64,000 nucleotides of DNA from a bacterium. Its GTDB lineage: Bacteria; Cyanobacteriota; Vampirovibrionia; Obscuribacterales; Obscuribacteraceae. The notes under the pieces are model-generated. The model did not search any database. It had not been told where the DNA came from and saw nothing but the letters and a program-made list of their open reading frames with translations. The position numbers were made by a program, and so were the translations under genes. Position 1 is the stretch's first letter. Every line of letters starts with the position of its first letter. The stretch is from assembly GCA_016124935.1 (NCBI GenBank), contig WGMS01000012.1, forward strand, positions 62,001 through 126,000, in the 5' to 3' direction. Below are positions 24,532 to 32,787 of this stretch, piece after piece.

Positions 24532-26442
24532 TCAGTTGAACAACTTCTTCATCAGTTTCGGCATCGGCTTGGCTGTATCGACTTCAATTGTTCTTTCATT
24601 TTCGTAGCGGACTAATCCCGGCTTGCTTTTATCTACCTTCTTAACGTGCTTGCATCTGGTGTAGATAACTCTGACTTTGGCTCCTGCTGCGGATTTTGAT
24701 AGGCGGGCCGCTACTTGTGCTGCTTCTTCTATGGTCGTCTTGGGAGGGTCTTGTTTTGATGCGGGGACACGAATCAAAACGTGGGCGCCGCCTTTGCCGA
24801 GAACGTGAAACCAGAGATCGTTCGGATTGGCGATTTTGCCGATCAGATGATCGTTCTCGTTCTTGTTTCTTCCAACATAAATCGTCCAGCCGTCTGAGGA
24901 GATCAGGCTCGTCATTCGTGCCTTGCCCTTAGTCTTTTGCACTTTTTGAGATCTTGGTTGGCTGTGCTGTTTACGACCGGCCAGGGTGTCTTTTATTCTT
25001 TGCAATTCGTTCATGTCCGGCGCTCTATCAGCTTTGGCCCTGAGATCGTTTAGAATCGAAAGTCTTTTGTCTACCTCTGAGATAGTACTTTGTGCCGCCC
25101 CCTTCCTGGCCCGTGCTTTAGCGTATCGACGATAGTAGACTTGCGCGTTTTGAACCGCGGTCAAGTTGGGGTTCAACTCTATTTTGACGATGCCACCATT
25201 TTTGGTGTTGTTGTCCGTATTCCAGTCATCCAGCTCAAGAAGGCTTTGACCGGCTGTGATCGAATGCAGGTTGCCCAGAATCATATCGCCGAAGTCTTTA
25301 AGGGTCTCGAGTTCTCGATTGGGACTCAGATGCGATTGAGCAGTGGACTTTCTCTCTTCTAACTTGCTGGATTCAGCATTGATCTCGGACTTTATCTTCT
25401 CTTTCAGTTGCAGGTAAAGCTCCTTCGCTTCAAGTAAACGAAAGTAGTTCTCGATCAGGTCATTGCAAGAGGTAAAAGATTGCCAGGATTCGTCACCCGG
25501 TGTTTGATACCAGCTCAACAGGGAATAGCGGCTCAGATCTTCAGGCATAGCCGGTTGAAATTTAGCCGTCTCCCTCAGCTGTTTGAGCTTCTCGAAGAGT
25601 TTCTCTTCTGATCCTTCTTGCTGTCCGAACTGACTGAGTTCACTGGCAAGACCGGTGCCTGCAACCACCTCTTCACAGAGGTGTTTTCCCAATCCGGTAA
25701 ATGTGGTGAGCAGCCATTGTTCTATCGTTACAACCGGTCGAGGCGGTTTGGTGCTTTTTTTCTCTTTGTCCTCTTGCTCCTCTTGGGTGCGCTCCGGTTC
25801 AGCGCTATTCTCTTTTAGCTCTCGAATAGCGGTTTTAAGCTCCTGATCATCAATCAGGAAGAGATTAGGTCTGTCTTGAACCGGCGGTCTTTCATAAATG
25901 AGGTTGGGTAGAACTTCTCTCTGTCGGCTCATCTCTCTGGTTACTGCATGGGAGGCAGCTAGAATCTTCCTGGTCTCTTTGTCCCAGAAGATCAAGTTGC
26001 TGTGTCTGCCCATAATCTCTGCGGTCAGCACTTTTAGAGAGGCGCCACCAACCTCGTCAACACACGAGAAAACAAAGTCCACTACTCTTTCCCCGGGGAG
26101 TTGTTCCACTCCCACCAGGGTTGCCCCTGTCAGATGGCGACGTAAGACGATACAAAAATTGGGAGGAGTGTTCGTTCCATACTTAGATCGATAACGCTCG
26201 AATAGATTAGAGTCGCCGGAATCTTTTGCAGAGTCCTGGGAGCTCGGTATTTTTACCAGGCACATACGACCATATACAGATTGCGCCGAGATAAAGAGAC
26301 CTATTGTCCCTGCTTTCGAACGCAGGTTTACCAGGATCTCATCTCTTGCCAGCTGGTGGACTTTGTCCACCTTTCTGTTCAATAAGAGCGCTTTTGATTC
26401 TAGAAGTACCGCCCTTATTGAAAGAGCGTCGAATGGCTGCAT
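24532..26442 (-). CDS. rqcH: NFACT-family protein RqcH (Rqc2 homologue)
   Basis: 636 residues. The NFACT-N domain (about 1-230), a long HhH/coiled-coil middle (about 330-500) and the C-terminal NFACT-R domain (SSDGWTIYVGRNKNENDHLI onward, DLWFHVLGKGGAHVLIR) match the RqcH/FbpA family. RqcH binds stalled 50S subunits with peptidyl-tRNA and adds C-terminal Ala tails that mark the chains for degradation. A Glu/Lys-rich insertion near residue 210-235 is unusual. The downstream proteases ClpXP and Lon elsewhere in the window would be natural effectors. Convergent with lexA with a 40-base gap. Confidence 0.94.
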   Translation of the reverse strand: MQPFDALSIRAVLLESKALLLNRKVDKVHQLARDEILVNLRSKAGTIGLFISAQSVYGRMCLVKIPSSQDSAKDSGDSNLFERYRSKYGTNTPPNFCIVLRRHLTGATLVGVEQLPGERVVDFVFSCVDEVGGASLKVLTAEIMGRHSNLIFWDKETRKILAASHAVTREMSRQREVLPNLIYERPPVQDRPNLFLIDDQELKTAIRELKENSAEPERTQEEQEDKEKKSTKPPRPVVTIEQWLLTTFTGLGKHLCEEVVAGTGLASELSQFGQQEGSEEKLFEKLKQLRETAKFQPAMPEDLSRYSLLSWYQTPGDESWQSFTSCNDLIENYFRLLEAKELYLQLKEKIKSEINAESSKLEERKSTAQSHLSPNRELETLKDFGDMILGNLHSITAGQSLLELDDWNTDNNTKNGGIVKIELNPNLTAVQNAQVYYRRYAKARARKGAAQSTISEVDKRLSILNDLRAKADRAPDMNELQRIKDTLAGRKQHSQPRSQKVQKTKGKARMTSLISSDGWTIYVGRNKNENDHLIGKIANPNDLWFHVLGKGGAHVLIRVPASKQDPPKTTIEEAAQVAARLSKSAAGAKVRVIYTRCKHVKKVDKSKPGLVRYENERTIEVDTAKPMPKLMKKLFN

Positions 26443-26570
26443 ATTCGTTCCAACTTTTGGTAATGAAGTAAGAATTAGTAGTCAAAATTTAGCAAATATC
26501 TGTATTATTTTCTCCATGCTTTGAATCTCTTCTGCGAGAAATTGCTTCGGCCAGCTACAATCATGGGTCT

Positions 26571-27239
26571 ATGAAAGCAAAAACGGAATCTATAGTGGCT
26601 GAACAGTCGATCATTAGAGGTACTTCCCTGCTGTCTTCCGAAGAGATGGACAATCTCGGCTCGCTTATAGTCGTCACCGGTCCATCCGGGGTAGGCAAAG
26701 GCACTGTCACCGGCGGCTTGCTGTCCCTGGTCGAGAAGCTGGAAAAGTCTGTTTCGGTCACCACCAGACCCATGAGAGACGGTGAGATCGAAGCTAAAGA
26801 CTACTTCTTCCGCACCGAGGAACAGTTCTCGGCAATGCGAAAACAGGGCGAGTTTCTCGAGTATGCCGAGTTCGCCGGCTTTCATTACGGTACCCCGGAA
26901 TCCTGGGTCGAAGAGAAAGTCAAATCAGGTATCGACGTCATTCTCGAGATCGAGGTCCAGGGCGCGATGCAGGTTAGAGAGAGTTGTCCCGACGCGGTGC
27001 TCATCTTTCTTTCGCCGCCGTCCTACGAAGCTCTAGAAGAACGTCTGGCTAAAAGAGCCACCGAATCCCAGGAGCGAATTGCTCTGCGCCTGGAAAAAGC
27101 TCGCGAAGAGATAAAATGCCGGCACCTCTTCGATTATGAAGTTATTAACGACAATATCGATGAAGCTATCGGCAATTTAGCCCACATCGTGTATGCTGAG
27201 AGACTGAAAATCAAGACCGGCGACTCGGAGCGCCCTTAA
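26571..27239 (+). CDS. gmk: Guanylate kinase
   Basis: 222 residues. P-loop GPSGVGKGT (about 36-44), the GMP-binding segment VTTRPMRDGE, EFLEYAEFAGFHYGTP and ILEIEVQGA, and the lid/C-terminal HIVYAERLK define guanylate kinase, which converts GMP to GDP using ATP. The N-terminal 25 residues before MDNLGSLIVVTG are an extension without clear function. ATG 26646 preceded by GAAGAG would give a more standard 197-residue protein. The gene ends one base before rpoZ, the classical gmk-rpoZ arrangement. Divergent from rqcH. Confidence 0.96.
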   Translation: MKAKTESIVAEQSIIRGTSLLSSEEMDNLGSLIVVTGPSGVGKGTVTGGLLSLVEKLEKSVSVTTRPMRDGEIEAKDYFFRTEEQFSAMRKQGEFLEYAEFAGFHYGTPESWVEEKVKSGIDVILEIEVQGAMQVRESCPDAVLIFLSPPSYEALEERLAKRATESQERIALRLEKAREEIKCRHLFDYEVINDNIDEAIGNLAHIVYAERLKIKTGDSERP

Positions 27240-27240
27240 A

Positions 27241-27453
27241 ATGAGCACTACCAACATCCTTGATCAAATTCTCGACGAAAATACCAATCGGTATGAGCTT
27301 GTCCTTAAAGTCGCGCAGCGCGCCAAGCAAATCAAGAACGAATCGAGAGAACAGGCCAAAACGACCAACGCTGTCATCCAGGCTCTTCAAATGGTAGCGG
27401 CAGAAGGAGACGGCACGATCCTTATCTCTCCTTCCGGATATCAGCTCTACTAA
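27241..27453 (+). CDS. rpoZ: RNA polymerase omega subunit
   Basis: 70 residues. The segment TNRYELVLKVAQRAKQI is the conserved omega helix that clamps the beta-prime C-terminus, followed by the usual Lys/Thr-rich KTTNAVIQALQMVAAEG. It supports RNA polymerase assembly. The position directly behind gmk is classical. The C-terminus (ISPSGYQLY) is slightly longer than the minimal fold. Confidence 0.92.
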   Translation: MSTTNILDQILDENTNRYELVLKVAQRAKQIKNESREQAKTTNAVIQALQMVAAEGDGTILISPSGYQLY

Positions 27454-27602
27454 GTTTCAATATTAGAATAAATTCCTTAATTTTCGCTCAGTTTTTCATT
27501 GCTATGGTGAAAACCGGGTTGTCAAAGGCGATTTCGGCCCCTAAGCTTGGTTCAAAAGACATCCCCAGCGAGGCTACCCCGGCCGAATAATCATTTTTCA
27601 TC

Positions 27603-27812
27603 GTGGACATCTGGACGGTACTATTTCTAACAGCTTTGATGGCAGGAATCATGGGTTGGTGCATAACCCCCTTCCTGAACGGTGTGCTCTGGTTTTGCGA
27701 CTGGAAAGACGGAAACCCTATCAACTGGGGACTCGAAACCGCCTTCACCCTGGCTGTTCCCTTCGCCTGGATGTTCGCTATTTTCGAAATCATAATCCTC
27801 TACCGCCGCTAG
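27603..27812 (+). CDS. Possible small two-helix membrane protein, antisense to the dusB tail
   Basis: 69 residues from GTG 27603. Two clean hydrophobic segments (about 5-25 and 45-65) flank a polar turn (CDWKDGNPINWG), and the protein ends YRR, a positive cytoplasmic tail. The composition, rich in Trp/Phe/Ile with a sensible topology, looks protein-like. It overlaps 186 bases of the opposite-strand dusB frame. The start has no good ribosome-binding site; ATG 27639 is another choice. The family is unknown. Either this gene or the dusB tail may be spurious. Confidence 0.4.
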   Translation: MDIWTVLFLTALMAGIMGWCITPFLNGVLWFCDWKDGNPINWGLETAFTLAVPFAWMFAIFEIIILYRR

Positions 27813-28802
27813 AAAGCGAGCCTGCCCTTCTGCGCCCGCCGCCTCATAGGCAAGTTCGGCAAGAATATCCACGACTTCGCGAGGGCAGACTATCTGGGTG
27901 AGCCTGTTTCTGTAAGGCGCACTCCTGGGAATTCCTTTGGTGTAGTGGGTCATATGCCTTCTAGACTCGTTCGTGCCCACCCGCACCCCTTTGTATTTGA
28001 TCAAACCGAGAGCATGCTGCACCGCGCAGATAAGCTTATCCACCACATCCGGCGGGTCGTCCAGCCGTCCGGTCTCGATGTAGCTGGTTATTCTTGGAAT
28101 CAACCAGGGGTTTCCCAGAGTGCCCCTGGCCACCGCCACCCCGTCACAACCGGTACTGGACAGCATTCTTTCTGCGTCCTCCGGGCTGAATACGTCGCCG
28201 TTCCCGAACACAGGTATACCCAGCGCTCGCTTCACTCCGCCGATAAGGCTCCAGTCCGCCACCCCGGCATATCTTTGTTGACGGGTCCTGCCATGCACAG
28301 TGACCGCGCAGGCACCAGCCTCTTCCAGCCGTTCACCGAACTCGATACAGTTCTTGTGGCTCTCGTCCCATCCCAGACGAAACTTGACGGTCACGGGCAC
28401 CGATACCGCCGACCGGACCGATCTGACAATCTCGGCAGCCAGAGTCGGCTCCCGCATCAGAGCCGCTCCATCTTTGCCGTTTGTGATCTTCGGCACCGGA
28501 CAGCCCATGTTGATATCGACGAAATCCGCCCCGCGCTGCTCCGCCAGCACCGCCGCCTCGGCCATTACTTCCGGTTCATGCCCGAAAAGCTGAATACCGA
28601 TAGGATTCTCATCGGGCGCGAGGTCCATCAGCCGGGATTCTGGTTTATGCTGCAGGCTTTTGCTCGAAACCATCTCGGTGGCAAGCATACAGCCCGGGTC
28701 CATTTTACGGATAAGACCACGGAAAACTATATCGGTGACGCCGGCCATGGGCGGCACATAGACTCTGCCTGGTATTTCGAGGTTTCCTATTTTAATAGCC
28801 AT
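27627..28802 (-). CDS. dusB: tRNA-dihydrouridine synthase
   Basis: 391 residues from ATG 28802; the open frame could start at TTG 28823. FMN TIM-barrel motifs: PPMAGVTDIVFR near the N-terminus, the catalytic Cys101 in DINMGCPVPKI, KFRLGWDE, TVHGRTRQQRYAG, GNGDVFS and ARGTLGNPW. It reduces specific uridines in tRNA D-loops using NADPH. The conserved part ends near AVEDYDFENSE (about residue 338); the remaining 53 residues are low in family likeness and antisense to the small membrane frame at 27603-27812. Confidence 0.94.
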   Translation of the reverse strand: MAIKIGNLEIPGRVYVPPMAGVTDIVFRGLIRKMDPGCMLATEMVSSKSLQHKPESRLMDLAPDENPIGIQLFGHEPEVMAEAAVLAEQRGADFVDINMGCPVPKITNGKDGAALMREPTLAAEIVRSVRSAVSVPVTVKFRLGWDESHKNCIEFGERLEEAGACAVTVHGRTRQQRYAGVADWSLIGGVKRALGIPVFGNGDVFSPEDAERMLSSTGCDGVAVARGTLGNPWLIPRITSYIETGRLDDPPDVVDKLICAVQHALGLIKYKGVRVGTNESRRHMTHYTKGIPRSAPYRNRLTQIVCPREVVDILAELAYEAAGAEGQARFLAAVEDYDFENSEHPGEGNSQGEGGFESPVDRVSVFPVAKPEHTVQEGGYAPTHDSCHQSC

Positions 28803-28929
28803 GGCTCGGGCGGTCTGACTCAAATGCTACAGTCGTGTTGACTACTTAGTTTACAAGAACCATCCGGCCGATTGTCAACCAGGGGAACAGATTACAATTC
28901 ACATAGTCACTACTTTCGTCGCCCCGACC

Positions 28930-29583
28930 ATGTTTTTGAAATTGAAATATCTAACTTCTAAAACGCTCTCTATGATAATGCTGCTCGGTCTTTTGACCGG
29001 ATTCTCGCCTGGTTTAATCAATCCGGTGTGGTCTTTCGGCCAGGAGATAGTGAGCGGCAGAGTGACCGACGTTCATAACAAACCAGTTAAATTCGTCAAA
29101 GTCGAACTCTGGGAGAAAGATGGAGAGCTATATCAAACGACCTCCACAAACCGACGCGGTGAGTTCAAAATCAAGCATGATCCTTGCGGACCGTGTTTCC
29201 TGGAGGTGGTCGCGCCGCTGAAGAGCCGCCTGGCCCAGGCTCTTGTCGAAGACATCCCCGGCAACGACGACCGAAGCGTCCTCGTCACGCTCAAACGAGG
29301 TTTTCTGATCCGGGGCAAAGTTCTTCACCAGGGAAAACCGCTTAGAGACTTAGTCATAAAAGTCTACAGCGAAGATCATGCCACTGACGATAGTGCTCGC
29401 ACCTATGGCGGTGGTGCTGCTCGAACCGGCTTGATGGGCGGTTTTGAGATGGTGCTCACCCCGGGTGAGAAAAGAATCGTGGTTCTGAACAACCGTTATC
29501 CCGAGCTCTCGCCCCGCTACGAGGCGAAACTGAAGGTTATCGAAGACGCTCAACTGGCCGATATCGAAATTCCGGAGAAGTAA
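28930..29583 (+). CDS. Secreted carboxypeptidase-regulatory-like (CarboxypepD_reg) protein
   Basis: 217 residues. The N-terminal signal peptide has a long hydrophobic core (about 13-36). A beta-sandwich of the carboxypeptidase regulatory-like type begins at IVSGRVTDVHNKPVKFVKVE and continues with TNRRGEFKIKHDPCGPCFLEV; the CGPC pair is unusual in this fold and could form a disulphide. A second similar unit starts at FLIRGKVLHQGKPLRDL. No enzyme domain. It ends 3 bases before larC, so it is likely the first gene of a three-gene transcript with larC and a TPR protein. Confidence 0.78.
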   Translation: MFLKLKYLTSKTLSMIMLLGLLTGFSPGLINPVWSFGQEIVSGRVTDVHNKPVKFVKVELWEKDGELYQTTSTNRRGEFKIKHDPCGPCFLEVVAPLKSRLAQALVEDIPGNDDRSVLVTLKRGFLIRGKVLHQGKPLRDLVIKVYSEDHATDDSARTYGGGAARTGLMGGFEMVLTPGEKRIVVLNNRYPELSPRYEAKLKVIEDAQLADIEIPEK

Positions 29584-29586
29584 AAT

Positions 29587-30912
29587 TTGAACAGTATCAA
29601 GGGTGCTTATTTCGATTGTTCTTTCGGCGCTGCCGGCGATATGCTCCTGGCTGCTTTATTAGACTGCGGCGCTGATCTGGATTTCATCGAAGCAGAGCTC
29701 AGAAAGCTCGATTTGAATGGTGAGGACTTCGAGCTTTCTTGTCAGAGGGTAAGACGTTGCACCATCGAATCTAATTATCTCCGGGTCAAGTGTTTCTCCC
29801 GGTCTATTGTCGATAGTGATAAGAACGAGCATGAGCATGAGCATGAGCATGAGCACAGCCATGAACACAAGCACGAACATGAGCATGGCAGGCACTATAA
29901 AGAGATCGATACTCTGATTCGCTCCTCTTCTTTGTTTGAGCCTGCCCGCGAACTCGCTCTTTCTATCTTTCACCGCCTTGCCCGGGCCGAAGCCCGGGTG
30001 CACGGTAAAGATATCGATGACGTTCACTTTCACGAAGTCGGCGCCCTGGACGCCATCATAGACATAGTTGGATTCTCTCTGGCCTTTGTCAATTTAGGCA
30101 TTGAAAAAGCCTGGGTGGCGCCGCCTCCCCTGGGTATAGGCACAGTAAAAACCGAACATGGACTCTTTCCCTTGCCTGCACCTGCGGTGGCATATCTGTT
30201 AGCCGAGGAAGGTGCACCGACATCATCCCTTGCGATCCCCTTCGAATGTCTTACTCCCACCGGTGCCGCCATCCTCTGCAGCATCGCCGACGGCTGGGGA
30301 CAGTCGCCGGGCTTCAAGGAGCTCTCCGTCATCGGCTCCGGCGCCGGCACCCTCAACCCAGCCATTCATCCCAATATCGTCAGGGTGTTTCTGGGAACAA
30401 TGGAGTCGGCTCCTACCGAAGTGTCTTCTAGTGGCGTAATCTCTGAAGTGGTGGCGGTAATTGAAGCCAATCTCGACGATCTTGCTCCGGACCTTTTGGC
30501 TTTCGCCCAGGAGAAGCTCCTCGAAGAAGGCGCGTTAGATGTGTCGGTCAGCCCCATAACCATGAAGAAAGGTCGCAGCGGCCATCTTATATCCGTGATG
30601 GCGCAACCATCCGACCGCAGCCGTCTGGAAGAGATTCTTTTTCGAGAGACCTCTACCCTTGGACTGCGCAGTTATTTCGTCGAGCGCCAGGCCCTTCGTC
30701 GAGAATTTACTCTGGTGGAGCTTCCTGGTGATGGCAGGGTTAGTGTCAAACTGGGCTATGATCCCCAGGGCAAGATCGTCAACGTCAGCCCGGAATACAG
30801 GGACTGCGCCGAATATGCCCGTAAACACGACCTGCCTCTGAAAGAGGTATTCGAATTAGCCCTTTCAAGTTATAAACAGGGCAAGAAGAGAACAAGAGCT
30901 GGGCATGATTAA
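29587..30912 (+). CDS. larC: Nickel-pincer cofactor biosynthesis protein LarC
   Basis: 441 residues from TTG 29587, with GGAG 8 bases before. LarC inserts Ni into the pyridinium dithiocarboxylic mononucleotide using CTP. The N-terminal LarC1 part (FDCSFGAAGDMLLAALLD) is followed by a His/Glu-rich metal-binding tract (about 81-98) coded by a hexanucleotide repeat, then HFHEVGALDAI and the LarC2 part (EANLDDLAPDLLAFA, then MKKGRSGHLI). It is one continuous gene, without the frameshift known from Lactobacillus plantarum. No larA, larB or larE is in the window. The stop TAA overlaps the next ATG (TAATG). Confidence 0.93.
   Translation: MNSIKGAYFDCSFGAAGDMLLAALLDCGADLDFIEAELRKLDLNGEDFELSCQRVRRCTIESNYLRVKCFSRSIVDSDKNEHEHEHEHEHSHEHKHEHEHGRHYKEIDTLIRSSSLFEPARELALSIFHRLARAEARVHGKDIDDVHFHEVGALDAIIDIVGFSLAFVNLGIEKAWVAPPPLGIGTVKTEHGLFPLPAPAVAYLLAEEGAPTSSLAIPFECLTPTGAAILCSIADGWGQSPGFKELSVIGSGAGTLNPAIHPNIVRVFLGTMESAPTEVSSSGVISEVVAVIEANLDDLAPDLLAFAQEKLLEEGALDVSVSPITMKKGRSGHLISVMAQPSDRSRLEEILFRETSTLGLRSYFVERQALRREFTLVELPGDGRVSVKLGYDPQGKIVNVSPEYRDCAEYARKHDLPLKEVFELALSSYKQGKKRTRAGHD
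29827..29856 (+). repeat. Hexanucleotide tandem repeat coding (Glu-His)n in larC
   Basis: Four perfect GAGCAT units (29827-29850) plus a GAGCAC variant, followed by more degenerate His-Glu/His-Lys codons up to about 29886. It lies in the metal-binding tract of LarC. Confidence 0.85.
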
Positions 30913-32108
30913 TGGAAGTGAACGCTAACAAAAAGATTCCGGGCATACTCGAATTGAAGCGGTCGGTCACCACGCCCGTATCTCTGGCGGTATTTCTGGC
31001 GACAATCGCCCTGGCTTCAGAACCGGTCCATGCCCAGATTGCCCCTGCTCAGATCAACAAACTCATCCTCGCCTCTAAAATCGCGCCGCCGACCGCTTCG
31101 GTCAGCTCCTCCCGGTTGGAAGAGCAAGTTCTGGTCGAGATCAGGGGCTTGCCTTCTTTGAACCCCGCCCTTCTCAAAGAGAAAGGCTTCCTGGCCGGCA
31201 GAGCCGTCATGCATGCCGATCCTGGCTATGTACGCGGTGTGGTGACTCGATTCTACCAGCCGGATGGCACAGGATATGTCGATGTCCTCCTCACCGGCAA
31301 AGACCTGGTCTCGGTAGAAGCCGGTCTATCGAACAATGGCACGGTGGCAAGCGAGATGGTGCTTGTACCGGTCAGCTTCAACGAGTCTGCCGCAAGCCGT
31401 TTTAATAAATATCTCAATGCTGCCCTTGCCCTGACCGCTGATAACGAGCTCTATGCCGCCCGGGTGTTTTTTGAATGGGCGCTTTCTCAAGACCCTCAAC
31501 AAGCCTACCGTAATCAGCGATTTGTCGATGGACTCTTTGCCCTGGGCAAAGCCTTCGATCTTCGCGGCGACCTGCATCAGGCGGATCTTGTCTATGGTCG
31601 ACTGCTTCTGGCGATGTCTTCGGAAAAACCGGCAGAAAGAGCTTCGGTCTCTTTCGATATCCTCCGTCAGATTGCCAACTATTTCAAGAGTCAGAACGAT
31701 TACGCAAGAGCCGAACAAGCCGCCACCTGCCTGGTGGAAGCCCAGCGCGAGCGTGCCATCAATAGCCGTCCCGGCTTTGTCGGAGATATGCGCCTGCTTT
31801 CTTCCTGCTATCGCCAGCTGGGCAGAGTGGTCGATGCCAAAAAGACCCTGGAAGAAGCCTTGTTGCTCAGCCGCAATCTGGCCGGTGAGAATAATCCAGA
31901 GGTGGCGCTTATTCTAGAAGATCTGGGCGATTGCTACAGTCTGGGCGGCGACCATATACAGGCGCTGTCTCTTTACAAGCAGGCCAAAGAGAAATACGAC
32001 ACTGCCATGGCCGCTCGGCACAGTGCCATGCGCCCGGATTATGAAATCTATCAGAGCGCCATGAAACGACTGCAGAAGAAAATCGGCATGCTCAAAAATA
32101 CCGGCTAG
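30912..32108 (+). CDS. Secreted tetratricopeptide-repeat protein
   Basis: 398 residues. The ATG shares a base with the larC stop (TAATG), so translation is coupled. A signal peptide (hydrophobic core about 20-36, cleavage near VHA-Q) is followed by a beta-rich part (about 45-160, including VEIRGLPSLNPALL) and then TPR helices (about 165-385; ALALTADNELYAARVFFEWAL, QADLVYGRLLLAM, VDAKKTLEEALLLSRNLAG). Probably a periplasmic scaffold. The link to nickel-cofactor maturation is only positional. Convergent with the next gene, 19 bases apart. Confidence 0.8.
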   Translation: MEVNANKKIPGILELKRSVTTPVSLAVFLATIALASEPVHAQIAPAQINKLILASKIAPPTASVSSSRLEEQVLVEIRGLPSLNPALLKEKGFLAGRAVMHADPGYVRGVVTRFYQPDGTGYVDVLLTGKDLVSVEAGLSNNGTVASEMVLVPVSFNESAASRFNKYLNAALALTADNELYAARVFFEWALSQDPQQAYRNQRFVDGLFALGKAFDLRGDLHQADLVYGRLLLAMSSEKPAERASVSFDILRQIANYFKSQNDYARAEQAATCLVEAQRERAINSRPGFVGDMRLLSSCYRQLGRVVDAKKTLEEALLLSRNLAGENNPEVALILEDLGDCYSLGGDHIQALSLYKQAKEKYDTAMAARHSAMRPDYEIYQSAMKRLQKKIGMLKNTG

Positions 32109-32127
32109 GCAGTAGTTATCTCTGAAG

Positions 32128-32631
32128 TTATTTCTGATAGGCGACTTCGAAGAGATGTTCCATGAAAGGCTGGAGCAGCTTTCTATACTGATCGTCTTTT
32201 CTTGTGTAGTCGATTATCTGTCTGGCGGTCTCAGCCCTGTCGCTTTGATCCTTGGCAGTCAGACCAGGATTTTTGTCCATATCTTGTAGCAGCGTTTTGA
32301 ATTTGTCATCGCAATTGGCAAGGTCCAGAGCGGTGAAGACCGGCAACTTCCGGGGTGATTCCAGGGCCCGTACCAGGCAGTATTCTGCCGAATCACCCTT
32401 GGCCTCGGTATTCACCTGGACGGTAGATGAGTCGATTATGGTCACCTCGGGCAGGCTCATGCCTCCATGGCTATGACTGTTTCCTTTGAACAACTCCGGA
32501 TAGCCGCCGCTCAGCTGGGCCCTGGACATAGCGGTTATATCCAGAGGGCTCTGGCGAAGATTGCCTAGGTCTCCCAGATCTCTATGCATATTCAGGTCCA
32601 GGTTCTGGCTGGTGCTACAGGAATCGTTCAT
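32128..32631 (-). CDS. Soluble hypothetical protein
   Basis: 167 residues with no signal peptide, membrane helix or family that I recognise. The N-terminal half is Ser/Asn/Leu-rich with a short SHSHGG stretch. The C-terminal half (about 85-165) is a mixed-charge helical region (FKTLLQDMDKNPGLTAKDQSDRA-type sequence). It stands alone between a convergent TPR gene and clpB on the same strand, 156 bases further downstream, with no recognised promoter. Codon use looks like that of its neighbours, so it is probably a real lineage-specific gene. Confidence 0.6.
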   Translation of the reverse strand: MNDSCSTSQNLDLNMHRDLGDLGNLRQSPLDITAMSRAQLSGGYPELFKGNSHSHGGMSLPEVTIIDSSTVQVNTEAKGDSAEYCLVRALESPRKLPVFTALDLANCDDKFKTLLQDMDKNPGLTAKDQSDRAETARQIIDYTRKDDQYRKLLQPFMEHLFEVAYQK

Positions 32632-32787
32632 TGTCTATCTCCAGAGAGCAGTTAGCGAGGGCAGTTTTCGTTGTTTAACGATAGCTTGCGGCACTGGAAT
32701 TTGCCGTTTCAATTCAGATACGCAGTTATATGCAGCCCGGTCGATTTCTGGACAGGCTGCATATAAATTTCTGCCGCGTTTTTAGAG

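Noticed and set aside
29587-30912. Programmed frameshift in larC as in Lactobacillus
   Set aside because: LarC1 and LarC2 parts are in one uninterrupted frame.
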